A stretch of 56,626 nt of DNA from an uncultured Paraprevotella sp. (GTDB taxonomy: Bacteria > Bacteroidota > Bacteroidia > Bacteroidales > Bacteroidaceae): assembly GCA_944319925.1 (NCBI GenBank), contig CALUFQ010000015.1, positions 1 through 56,626 on the forward strand. Direction: 5' to 3'. The notes under the pieces were generated by a model. That model was given only the letters and a program-made list of their open reading frames with translations. It had not been told where the DNA came from and ran no database searches. Shown piece by piece: positions 8,371 to 16,306 of the stretch (positions are counted from its first letter, which is position 1; each line of letters opens with the position of its first letter). The translations under genes and the position numbers were made by a program.

Positions 8371-9063
8371 TTATAACAATTTTTTCGGTTTCGAAGCGAT
8401 AAACTCTTTCAGGTAAAACGGCTCGAAATAAGCCACGTCTTCAAAGCGTCCTTCCGCCATCGCCTTTTCGGCCAACGGCCCCATATATCTTGCCAGCGGC
8501 AACACGTCCGCCATGAAATGCGCGTTAGGGTGCGTGATTTTGGCCTTGCATTTCTCCGCTCCGTCGCCAAAAAAATACATCGGCCTGCCTTCCAGGTATT
8601 CCTGGTAGGTTGCCTCGTCCACAATGTCGGCACCCGTTTCCCGCACCGTGTGCAACGCCCTGTCGTACAAAGCCGAATACACCTCCATCCGCCGCGCGTC
8701 AATCATCGGACACAACACGGCATCCTCCGGCAGGTCGTCATGCTGCAGCAACACCGGCACACAAAGCAACTCCAACGTAGGGATGGCTATCAGTCTCAAT
8801 CCCCGGGCGTAACAAAGCCCCTTGGCCATCGACACCCCTATGCGCAGCCCCGTATAAGACCCCGGGCCGCAACTCACGGCCACGGCATCAAAAGGGATGC
8901 CATGGTTGTCGGTGTAAGACAAAGCTTCATCCACAAAAACGCCCAGCTGCACGGCATGCGAAGGCCCTTCCTTGTCCGTTTTTTCAAACAAGACCGCACC
9001 GTCCTCCGTCACGGCCACCGAACACACTTTCGTGCTCGTTTCTATATGCAGGATACAAGACAT
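8371..9063 (-). CDS. tsaB: tRNA threonylcarbamoyladenosine biosynthesis protein TsaB
   Basis: 230-residue partner of TsaD in t6A37 synthesis for tRNAs reading ANN codons. It has the ASKHA-type fold start (ILHIETSTKVCSVAV) and the SCGPGSYTGLRIG signature. The ATG at 9093 lies in the -7 box (9091-9098), so the start is set at 9063 (MSCILHIE). It is the first gene of the operon ending with rseP and is divergent from yicC. Confidence 0.93.
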   Translation of the reverse strand: MSCILHIETSTKVCSVAVTEDGAVLFEKTDKEGPSHAVQLGVFVDEALSYTDNHGIPFDAVAVSCGPGSYTGLRIGVSMAKGLCYARGLRLIAIPTLELLCVPVLLQHDDLPEDAVLCPMIDARRMEVYSALYDRALHTVRETGADIVDEATYQEYLEGRPMYFFGDGAEKCKAKITHPNAHFMADVLPLARYMGPLAEKAMAEGRFEDVAYFEPFYLKEFIASKPKKLL

Positions 9064-9090
9064 ACGCTGTTTTTTCGTTGAATAACTCCG

Positions 9091-9098
9091 CAAAATTA
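9091..9098 (-). promoter_or_regulatory. -7 box (TAATTTTG) for the tsaB-rseP operon
   Basis: TAnnTTTG on the minus strand, 27 bp before the tsaB start. Its position decides against the longer tsaB start. Confidence 0.6.
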
Positions 9099-9120
9099 CA
9101 ATTTTCTCCTTTTATTTTCC

Positions 9121-9128
9121 TACTTTTG
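9121..9128 (+). promoter_or_regulatory. -7 box (TACTTTTG) for the yicC operon
   Basis: TAnnTTTG on the plus strand, 20 bp before the yicC ATG. It is divergent and close to the tsaB promoter. Confidence 0.6.
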
Positions 9129-9148
9129 CACAAAATAATTATTAAATC

Positions 9149-10024
9149 ATGATTCAATCAATGACGGGCTATGGCAAATCTGTCGCCACAGTCAAAGGAA
9201 AGAAAATACGCGTGGAAATCAAATCGCTCAACAGCAAGGCACTTGACTTGTCCGTGCGCGTCGCGCCCGCATACAGGGAAAAGGAGATGGAAATCCGCTC
9301 CATGGTCAGCAAAGCTTTGGAACGAGGCAAAGTGGAACTCAACCTCACCATAGAAAAAGAAGAGGAACAGGCCGCCACGCCTATCAACGGTGCCATCATG
9401 GAAGGCTACTACCACCAAATCAAGGCCATCAGCGCAGAACGGAACATCCCGATGCCTGCGGACTTGTTTGCCACCCTGCTCCGCCTTCCCGACGTGATGA
9501 GCCGCACAGAAACGGAAGAGCTGGACGAAGAGGAATGGGCTGCCGCCCGCAAGGCCGTGGAAGAGGCCATCGCGCAGCTCGTTGAGTTCCGCATGCAGGA
9601 AGGTGCCGCACTACAAAAAAAATTCACGGAAAAAATCAACAATATCAGCGCACTGCTGAAAAGCATAGAACCCTACGAACAGGGGCGTACCGAACGTATC
9701 CGGCAACGGCTGCTCGAGGCCCTCGCCGCCATCCCTGAAGCCCAATACGACCAAAACCGTTTGGAACAGGAGATGATTTACTACATAGAAAAACTAGACA
9801 TCAATGAAGAAAAGCAACGCCTGGCCAACCACCTGAAATATTTCATGGAAACCATGGAAAACGGACACGGACAAGGCAAGAAGCTCGGCTTCATAGCCCA
9901 GGAAATGGGGCGCGAAATCAACACCACGGGCAGCAAGAGCAACCAAGCGGAAATGCAGAACATCGTGGTGAAGATGAAAGACGAATTGGAACAAATCAAA
10001 GAGCAGGTGCTCAACGTCATGTAA
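9149..10024 (+). CDS. yicC: YicC-family endoribonuclease
   Basis: 291 residues beginning IQSMTGYGK, the diagnostic N-terminus of the YicC/YloC family. The C-terminal DUF1732 half carries EIN-TGSKSN and ends in an acidic helix. E. coli YicC is reported to act as an RNase affecting small-RNA turnover. It is the first gene of a rightward operon with gmk, a small membrane gene and nadD, a linkage (yicC-gmk) seen in many bacteria. Confidence 0.92.
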   Translation: MIQSMTGYGKSVATVKGKKIRVEIKSLNSKALDLSVRVAPAYREKEMEIRSMVSKALERGKVELNLTIEKEEEQAATPINGAIMEGYYHQIKAISAERNIPMPADLFATLLRLPDVMSRTETEELDEEEWAAARKAVEEAIAQLVEFRMQEGAALQKKFTEKINNISALLKSIEPYEQGRTERIRQRLLEALAAIPEAQYDQNRLEQEMIYYIEKLDINEEKQRLANHLKYFMETMENGHGQGKKLGFIAQEMGREINTTGSKSNQAEMQNIVVKMKDELEQIKEQVLNVM

Positions 10025-10034
10025 CACACATAAT

Positions 10035-10601
10035 ATGGCAGGCAAACTGATTATCTTCTCTGCACCCAGCGGCAGCGGAAAAAGCACCATCATCAACTAC
10101 CTGATGCGGCAGGGACTGAACCTGTCGTTCAGCATCAGTGCCACCAGCCGCCCGCCCCGGGGAACGGAACGCGACGGCGTGGAATATTTCTTCCTCTCCC
10201 CCGATGAATTTAAGAAACGCATCGCCAACGGGGATTTCCTAGAGTATGAAGAAGTCTATACAGACCGTTTCTACGGCACATTGAAGTCGCAAGTGGAAAA
10301 ACAACTCGCAGCAGGCGACAACGTGGTGTTCGACGTGGATGTCAAAGGGGGCTGCCGCATCAAGGACATGTACGGCGACCGTGCATTAAGCATGTTCATC
10401 CAACCACCTTCGATAGAAGCGTTACGCCAACGCCTGGAAGGGCGCGGCACCGACAGCCCGGAGGTCATCGCCGACCGCCTCGCGCGGGCAGCTTACGAAC
10501 TGACTTTCGCCCCGAAATTCGACACCGTCGTGATTAATGATGATTTAGGAAAAGCCGAAGCCGAAGCACTCGCCAAACTCAAGGCTTTCCTAAACAAATA
10601 A
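10035..10601 (+). CDS. gmk: Guanylate kinase
   Basis: 188 residues; phosphorylates GMP to GDP. The P-loop APSGSGKST lies near residues 10-18. The GMP-binding region reads SATSRPPRGTERDGVEYFF, and the lid and C-terminal helices are complete. It starts 10 bp after the yicC stop. Confidence 0.96.
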   Translation: MAGKLIIFSAPSGSGKSTIINYLMRQGLNLSFSISATSRPPRGTERDGVEYFFLSPDEFKKRIANGDFLEYEEVYTDRFYGTLKSQVEKQLAAGDNVVFDVDVKGGCRIKDMYGDRALSMFIQPPSIEALRQRLEGRGTDSPEVIADRLARAAYELTFAPKFDTVVINDDLGKAEAEALAKLKAFLNK

Positions 10602-10612
10602 AAAGCAACGAC

Positions 10613-10834
10613 ATGAACGAAAAGACCATCAACCGCAATTTGGCCAGCAGCGCGACGCTTTGCGTCCTCAGCCTGCTACTCCTCGTCGTGGCTCTCATTT
10701 TCAATTGGGTGGAAATCGCCATCGTCATGGCCATCGCGGCCTTGCTTCAAGCTTACGTGGTCTGTCTTTGGCTGAACCGTAAGCGTCACCCTCACACGCA
10801 TTTCCGTCGTAAGACAACAGAAAAGGAACCATGA
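10613..10834 (+). CDS. Small membrane protein, unknown function
   Basis: 73 residues with two adjoining hydrophobic stretches (about 13-31 and 33-54) and a basic C-terminal tail (NRKRHPHTHFRRK). It probably forms a short helical hairpin with both ends in the cytoplasm. It starts 11 bp after gmk, and its stop overlaps the nadD start by ATGA, so it is translated with the operon. No family is recognised. Confidence 0.75.
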   Translation: MNEKTINRNLASSATLCVLSLLLLVVALIFNWVEIAIVMAIAALLQAYVVCLWLNRKRHPHTHFRRKTTEKEP

Positions 10835-11427
10835 AAGAAACGGGCATTTACGGAGGGTCGTTCAATCCCATCCACAAGGGGCACGTGCAATTGGCTGAGA
10901 CTATCTGCCAGGAAGGATGGGTGGACGAAGTGTGGTTTCTTGTGTCGCCCCAAAATCCGTTCAAACAGGATGCCACAGACCTGATGGATGAACAAGTGCG
11001 CTTGTCTTTGGCGCAGATAGCCGTGAGAAACCACCCCCGGCTCAAAGCTTGTGACTTTGAATTCAGCCTTCCCCGCCCGTCTTATACAGCCCATACGCTT
11101 GCTGCTTTGCGTAAAGCTTACCCCGGACGGCGGTTCACTCTCATCATCGGAGCCGACAATTGGCAGACTTTCCCTTTATGGAAGTCGCCTGAAGAAATCC
11201 TGCTCCATCATCGTATCTTGATTTATCCGCGTTCCGGCTATCCCATAGACGAAGCGGACCTACCTGCCGGCGTGGATTTGGTGGACATGCCATTGCTTGA
11301 CATCAGTTCCACCGCGCTTCGCCATTGCATTGCCCAAGGTGGGGACGCATCCTATGGGCTGGATGCCGCCGTGTGGGAAGAAATCCGGAAGAAAGGATAT
11401 TATCAGGAAGGCAAGAAGCAAGCCTAA
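10831..11427 (+). CDS. nadD: Nicotinate-nucleotide adenylyltransferase
   Basis: 198 residues; adenylates NaMN to NaAD in NAD synthesis. The nucleotidyl-transferase signature GGSFNPIHKGH is at the N-terminus, IGADNW occurs mid-protein and DISSTALR (the second nucleotide motif) near residue 155. It is translationally coupled to the preceding membrane gene and is the last gene of the unit. Confidence 0.95.
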   Translation: MKETGIYGGSFNPIHKGHVQLAETICQEGWVDEVWFLVSPQNPFKQDATDLMDEQVRLSLAQIAVRNHPRLKACDFEFSLPRPSYTAHTLAALRKAYPGRRFTLIIGADNWQTFPLWKSPEEILLHHRILIYPRSGYPIDEADLPAGVDLVDMPLLDISSTALRHCIAQGGDASYGLDAAVWEEIRKKGYYQEGKKQA

Positions 11428-11429
11428 AC

Positions 11430-11592
11430 ACTTCCGCCTCTCAGGAAAGGTGGCCCGAAAGGCCGGAGGGGCTTACATGTACTTCACATCCGCACGGCGA
11501 ACAAAAGGGCCGTTATGGCCGCCGCATGGCAAACAAAAGGGTCGTTACGACCGCGCCCCTTAGGGCTCGTCCCCCTGCAAGGCGGAACTATT
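11430..11592 (+). repeat. R2-flanked cassette with two 32-bp units
   Basis: The left R2 arm has stem GGCCCGAAAGGCC at 11452-11464. Two exact-length 32-bp units follow at 11490-11521 and 11522-11553, each starting CCGCAyGGC and ending in a palindrome (GGCCGTTATGGCC, GGTCGTTACGACC). An R2 arm in opposite orientation (CCCCCTGCAAGGCGG) ends near 11586. It lies between convergent nadD and the GH29 gene. Confidence 0.7.
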
Positions 11593-11684
11593 CATTCATG
11601 CCGGTTTTGTCTATTGGTCTTCAGTGGCTTGTAGAAACAAAAACCTTGCGTCACCCAATTTCCTCAATTCATTCCATTGATGTT

Positions 11685-11790
11685 ATACTGCGCGCGGCAT
11701 GAATTTGTGCATTCAATAGAGATTTATAGGAGGTGCAGCATTCCTACCGCACAAACACAGGCCACCGGCATACGTAATAGTGCGAATATG
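11685..11790 (+). repeat. R3 hairpin repeat, copy 2
   Basis: TATACTGCGC, then ATGAATTTGTGCATTC and TATAGGAGGTGC, match the 34353-34525 copy. The hairpin at 11733-11752 is degraded here (GTGCAGCA against TACCGCAC). Confidence 0.6.
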
Positions 11791-11847
11791 AGGGCGTATC
11801 AAAATTAAAATGTCGTCTTCTAAAAGTAACGGATTAGAACCATGACA

Positions 11848-11912
11848 CCTAAAAGGGTCGCATCAAGCTCTGTTTTTGAGTAATGATGCGACCCTTTACC
11901 TATCCTTTTAGG
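11848..11912. terminator. Long inverted repeat, possible bidirectional terminator
   Basis: Perfect 14-nt arms AAAGGGTCGCATCA (11852-11865) and TGATGCGACCCTTT (11884-11897), plus an outer CCTAAAAGG/CCTTTTAGG pair that overlaps the inner arm. It lies between nadD (+) and the fucosidase gene (-). It could also be a mobile-element end; no clean T-run follows. Confidence 0.45.
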
Positions 11913-12031
11913 ATGTTCTGATTTCAAATTAAAAGTTCATCTTGCCATAAAATGAATTTTGCCCCCTAAAGACAAAGACCCCTACAGCCCCGGGAAAACC
12001 ATTTGCCATCCCTGCTTCCCTTTTCGGACTA

Positions 12032-13642
12032 TCAGTCGGCAAACGTCACCTTCAGTACGGGAGCTATTGCGTTAGGTTTGTCGGCGGGCAAAGTCACAGT
12101 CAGGGCCGTGCCGTCGCAGGTGTAATCCACCTTGCCATGCCCCAACAATTCCACACCGGCCACCTTTCCTTTGTAATAAGAAGCCCCCTTGCGGAGCGAT
12201 GTCATCGTCATCCGGCCGTCCCCCGGCCAGCCCAAAGCCGTTGCATAGACTGCGCCGTCTTTCTGCACGTAGCGGATGTCGGCCGCCGTATATTTCTGTC
12301 CTTCGTTGAAGCCCTGCGCCTTCATCGGATTGACGGCCTCGGCCAACGGGCCTTCGCCGAACGTTGTCCACGGACGGGTGCCATAGATACTCTCCCCGTT
12401 GATGTCCATCCAAGCCTTGAGGTCTTTCAGTATGGCCATCTCCTTGTCGTCTATCGCCCCACTGCCGCGCAAAGGTACACTCAACAGCAAGGTGCCGTTC
12501 TTGCTCACGATGTCCACCAGCATCTTGACCACCTGGCTTGCCGGCTTATACCGGTTGCGGTTATAATCGTCTTGGTTATAATGCCACCCACCCAAGCAAG
12601 TGCATGTCTGCCAAGCCTTTTCCTGCGGACGGTCGGGGATTCCGCGTTCCACGTCCCACACCATGGCCTCCTTGTGCTTGTCTTCCAAGATTTTGCCCGT
12701 CACCACGGCTCGCATCTGCCCGTGGTTGTCCTTCAGGCTCTTGTTGTACATGTGCGCAAGGATTCTCACGCCTTCGTCACTGATGGGATAAAAAGGCAAC
12801 ACCGTGTCATCGAAATACAACACATCGGGATTGTAACGGTTGACGACATCCAAGACGCGGTTATAGACATTTGTCTTGAACGCCTCCGAAGGCTGTGATG
12901 CCCCGTTCCCCCAAGCCCATTGCGAATGGATGGTGCCTACCTTCTCACTGCCTTTGCTCCGCTCATGCTCTTGTTCGTAAAGATCTTGCGGGTCATAGCC
13001 TTCCCACCACTTGCCTTTACCCTCGGCCTTCGTCAATTTGCCGTCGTAATCCTGCGCTCCTTCATACCACGTCCAAGCATGCGAGGCGTGGATGCTTACA
13101 CCGAGCGGCAAACCGTATTTCTTGCAGGCCTTGGCCCATTCGCCCACGATGTCGCGCTTCGGCCCCATGTTCACGGAGTTCCACGGCTGGTATTTGCTGT
13201 CCCACAAGTCCATGTTGTCATGATGGTTGCCCAACGTCATGAAAAACTGCGCCCCCACGCTCTTGTAGAGACGAATCAGCGAATCCGGATTCCACTCCTC
13301 GGCCTTCCATTCGTTAATCACGTCCTTGAAGCCGAAAACCTTCGGGTCGCCATACTTCTGCACATGGAACTTATGTTGCCATGTCTCCGGATAGTACATG
13401 TGGCGGGCATACCAGTCGCCCGCTTCCGGTTCACACTGCGGCCCCCAATGCGCCCAAATGCCGAATTTCGCATCACGAAACCAATCCGGACATTCATACC
13501 GGGACAATGATTCCCATGTGGGTTCATACTCGCCCGTCTGCATCGGCTCGGGCTTCACCGTCTCTTGCGCCGTCGCGGGCATCGCGGCTCCCATGGCCGC
13601 CAACAAGCCCCCACACACTGTCTTAATCCAACTCTTCACCAT
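12032..13642 (-). CDS. Alpha-L-fucosidase, GH29 (secreted)
   Basis: 536 residues. A signal peptide (residues 1 to about 25, ending ATAQ) directs export. The GH29 barrel starts with CPDWFRDAKFGIWAHWGP, has the LGNHHDNMDLWDS active-site strand, and the nucleophile strand DVLYFDDTVLP. A C-terminal beta-domain follows. Expected to release alpha-linked fucose or a related sugar from glycans. It lies 45 bp after the second GH29 gene and shares its transcript. The nucleophile strand differs from the commoner WFDG pattern, so the exact linkage cannot be predicted. Confidence 0.9.
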   Translation of the reverse strand: MVKSWIKTVCGGLLAAMGAAMPATAQETVKPEPMQTGEYEPTWESLSRYECPDWFRDAKFGIWAHWGPQCEPEAGDWYARHMYYPETWQHKFHVQKYGDPKVFGFKDVINEWKAEEWNPDSLIRLYKSVGAQFFMTLGNHHDNMDLWDSKYQPWNSVNMGPKRDIVGEWAKACKKYGLPLGVSIHASHAWTWYEGAQDYDGKLTKAEGKGKWWEGYDPQDLYEQEHERSKGSEKVGTIHSQWAWGNGASQPSEAFKTNVYNRVLDVVNRYNPDVLYFDDTVLPFYPISDEGVRILAHMYNKSLKDNHGQMRAVVTGKILEDKHKEAMVWDVERGIPDRPQEKAWQTCTCLGGWHYNQDDYNRNRYKPASQVVKMLVDIVSKNGTLLLSVPLRGSGAIDDKEMAILKDLKAWMDINGESIYGTRPWTTFGEGPLAEAVNPMKAQGFNEGQKYTAADIRYVQKDGAVYATALGWPGDGRMTMTSLRKGASYYKGKVAGVELLGHGKVDYTCDGTALTVTLPADKPNAIAPVLKVTFAD

Positions 13643-13687
13643 AGATTTTCTTTTGTTTATTATACCTATTATACATAATACATAACG

Positions 13688-15268
13688 CTATACGCCATGT
13701 TTCATCACTTCGTCCGAAGCTTCGGACTTCAAGTTCTTCCCCACTTCCCCCTTGAATGAAATCTTGAAAGAATAGGCATACTCACACGGCTTCTGTGACG
13801 GGAAATAGATTTTCAGCCCTTCGCCGGTCTGCTCCCAACGCAACTTCTCTTTCGAGCCCAAAAGCCTGACGCGCCTGATTTTCGCATCTCCAATCGTCGC
13901 CGCGTCCAGCGATTTGACCAGCACGTAGTCGGCATCCCCATTCAGGACAATGGCATAGAAGTCATTACCCTTGGTGGTGAAGCGCATGTCGCGGGAAGTG
14001 TATTGGGTCGCCGTGTTGTCCGAGAAAGAGCCTTTCGTAGTGACGGCATCGCCTTCGCCATACTTTTTCCATGGACGTGTGCCATAGATGGCCTCTCCGT
14101 TCACCTTCAACCATTTACCGATAGACAACAAAACGTCTTTCTGTTCGTCCGTGATGGTGCCGTCCGCCTTCGGCCCGATGTTCAACAAAAGGTTTCCGTT
14201 CTTGCTGACAATATCTATCAGGTCATGCACAATCTGTTCTGGGGTCTTATTTTCCTCGCCGTCAATATAGCACCACGACTTTTTCCCCACCGATGTGTCA
14301 GTCTGCCAAGGATGCACCATCATCTTATCAGATTTCCCGCGCTCCATGTCCCATACCTGTACGTCCGTGGGATATCCCTGCTTTGTGTTGACTACCACGC
14401 CCTTGCCCCAGTCCGACGCGCAGTTATAGTAATAAGCCATGAAACGGTTGAAATAAGGCATCAGCACCGGATTGTTGACTGTCCAGTCAAACCAAACCAA
14501 GCTTGGCTCGTATTTATCCACCAACTCGCGGGTGTGCGCCAGCCATTCCCGCGCAAAGTCCTTCGTGTATTTCTCCCGCTCGTACCGCCTGCCATACAGC
14601 GTGATAGCCGTGTCCTGCACATCAGACGGAAACTTCATGCCGCCGTTGAAGAACCATGCGTTTTCCGCCCTGTGGCTTGACACTCCGAACACCATACCCC
14701 GCCGTTCCACGGCCTTCTTCAACAAGCCGATGATGTCTTTCTTCGGTCCCATCCTGACGGCGTTCCACCCGTTCAGTTCACTGTCGTACATGGCAAACCC
14801 GTCATGATGCTCCGCCACGGGCACGACGTATCTGGCTCCCGCCTCCTTGAACAACTCCGCCCATTCGTCCGCATCAAACTTCTCGGCCTTGAACATCGGG
14901 ATGAAATCCTTGTACCCGAAGTCCGTGTGCTTTCCCCAAGTCGCGATATGATGTTTATATTCCGCGCTACCTTCCAGATACATGTTCCGCGCATACCATT
15001 CATTGCCGAATGCCGGGACGGCATAAACTCCCCAATGGATAAAAATGCCGAACTTGGCATCGCGAAACCACTCCGGACATTCGTAATGCCGGGCGATATT
15101 CTCCCAATCGGGCCGGAACACTTCCGTCCCCTTCGGAGAAGCTACAGATTCGCCTTCCTGCGCCCCGTAATCAGGCTGCGCATACGCCGACGACACGCAG
15201 ATTCCGGCCACCATAACGGCCAAGAGCCGACGCACCGAATCCTTTCCCCATAAAAAATTCCGTTTCAT
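13688..15268 (-). CDS. Alpha-L-fucosidase, GH29 (secreted)
   Basis: 526 residues with a signal peptide ending near SSAYAQ. GH29 features are CPEWFRDAKFGIFIHWGVYA near residue 65, VAEHHDGFAMYDS, and the nucleophile strand SLVWFDWTVNN. The LLNIGPKADGTI turn and a C-terminal beta-sandwich follow. It is paralogous to the downstream enzyme but clearly diverged. A -7 box at 15324-15331 precedes it. The pair probably attacks host or plant fucosylated glycans in the periplasm; no SusC/SusD pair is in the window. Confidence 0.92.
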   Translation of the reverse strand: MKRNFLWGKDSVRRLLAVMVAGICVSSAYAQPDYGAQEGESVASPKGTEVFRPDWENIARHYECPEWFRDAKFGIFIHWGVYAVPAFGNEWYARNMYLEGSAEYKHHIATWGKHTDFGYKDFIPMFKAEKFDADEWAELFKEAGARYVVPVAEHHDGFAMYDSELNGWNAVRMGPKKDIIGLLKKAVERRGMVFGVSSHRAENAWFFNGGMKFPSDVQDTAITLYGRRYEREKYTKDFAREWLAHTRELVDKYEPSLVWFDWTVNNPVLMPYFNRFMAYYYNCASDWGKGVVVNTKQGYPTDVQVWDMERGKSDKMMVHPWQTDTSVGKKSWCYIDGEENKTPEQIVHDLIDIVSKNGNLLLNIGPKADGTITDEQKDVLLSIGKWLKVNGEAIYGTRPWKKYGEGDAVTTKGSFSDNTATQYTSRDMRFTTKGNDFYAIVLNGDADYVLVKSLDAATIGDAKIRRVRLLGSKEKLRWEQTGEGLKIYFPSQKPCEYAYSFKISFKGEVGKNLKSEASDEVMKHGV

Positions 15269-15323
15269 AAGTCTTTCACATTTTATTTGTACACAAATTC
15301 TTTAAAACGGCCTAACTGAGTTG

Positions 15324-15331
15324 CAAAGATA
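15324..15331 (-). promoter_or_regulatory. -7 box (TATCTTTG) for the GH29 pair
   Basis: TAnnTTTG on the minus strand, 55 bp before the start at 15268, leaving a leader of about 50 nt. Confidence 0.55.
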
Positions 15332-15462
15332 AGCCTTCCGTCCAGCTTTTCCATTGCACAATATATTCCAATCATCGCATTTTATCAACTTCAGCCCTTT
15401 AAGATGACAGGAACAAGAAGAGACCTGATGCCGTTTGCAAATAATCGTTTCCCGCACATCGC

Positions 15463-15600
15463 TCACTTCATCGTGAGTTCCACTACATAGTCCACGGCCT
15501 GTGACACCTCACCCAGTTGCAAGACCACACCGTCCTCCATCTGTCTGAAAACGATCCTTTCCTTAGTTTCATACACTGCGGCCCGCAACACCTTGCCAGT
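15463..15600 (-). pseudogene. C-terminal remnant of a glycosidase-like gene (probably GH29)
   Basis: Read leftwards, an open frame with no start encodes ...LLTGKVLRAAVYETKE..., then RQMEDGVVLQL and ends DYVVELTMK-stop at 15463-15465. A short beta-strand tail ending in a Val/Glu/Leu motif is what closes many GH29 enzymes, and the two genes just downstream are GH29. The 5' part is missing, and the frame runs into the remnant of an AraC gene on the other strand. The assignment to GH29 is inference from tail pattern and context. Confidence 0.45.
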
Positions 15601-15605
15601 CAAAA

Positions 15606-16220
15606 GTAGCACACTGCGACAAAGATTGGAACTATAAAAATGTCTGCAGCCCTTTCACACGGATGTACTACGTGACTGAAGGACACGCACAAATCTCCAA
15701 ACTGCAGGACTTATGCCCCAAAATGGGGCTGGCACAGACCGACCCTTTGGTTTATGACAACAGTCCCACAATCGTACAAAACATCCTGAAGAACAAGCAA
15801 CGCGAACTGTATGCAAGAGTAGAATCACGAGGCATCATCTACCAACTGCTGGCCGGCTTCCTGCAATCAGCACATCCCAAACAATACATTCAAGACAAAC
15901 GCATCCGCGACGTGTTGGCATACATCCGTTCACACCTCAGTGAAAAGCCCGACATTGACAAATTGGCAGAAGTGTCCTGCCTATCCAAAGACCATCTCAT
16001 CAGAATCTTCAAAAAGGAAATGAACACCACGCCCCTGGTTTACATCAACCGCAAAAAGATGGAAAAAGCACAGCTCCAACTGCTCACTGAAACTTTTTCC
16101 ATCAAAGAAATCGCTTATCACCTGGGGTTTGATAACCAAGCCTACTTCAACCGCATTTTCAAAAAGACAACCGGGCTTACGCCATCGGCCTACAAAAGAC
16201 ATGCGCACGACCAACCGTAA
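15606..16220 (+). pseudogene. AraC-family regulator, truncated and internally deleted
   Basis: The 3' two thirds encode an AraC regulator: LAEVSCLSKDHLIRIFKKE and IKEIAYHLGFDNQAYFNRIFKK are the two helix-turn-helix units. An apparent ATG is at 15663, but family-like sequence continues in frame upstream (DWNYKNVCSPFTRMYYV) with no start before a stop at 15564-15566. YYVTEGHAQI then jumps directly to SKLQDLC, where Bacteroides relatives, as I remember them, carry some 60-70 residues of the cupin sensor domain. So the sensor is gone and only DNA binding could remain. It is divergent from the GH29 genes and was probably their regulator. Confidence 0.65.
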
Positions 16221-16306
16221 CAGCAGGTATCATCCTTTGGCCATTCGCCAATGAGCGATTTGGCAAAAGCAATGTGAGAATCGCCTTTCGTTCACGCAAA
16301 ACGACA

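Noticed and set aside
16221-16306. Continuation of metH past its stop (frameshifted activation domain)
   Set aside because: The 86 bp between metH and the AraC remnant are too short to hold the missing domain, and the protein end looks natural for the phylum.
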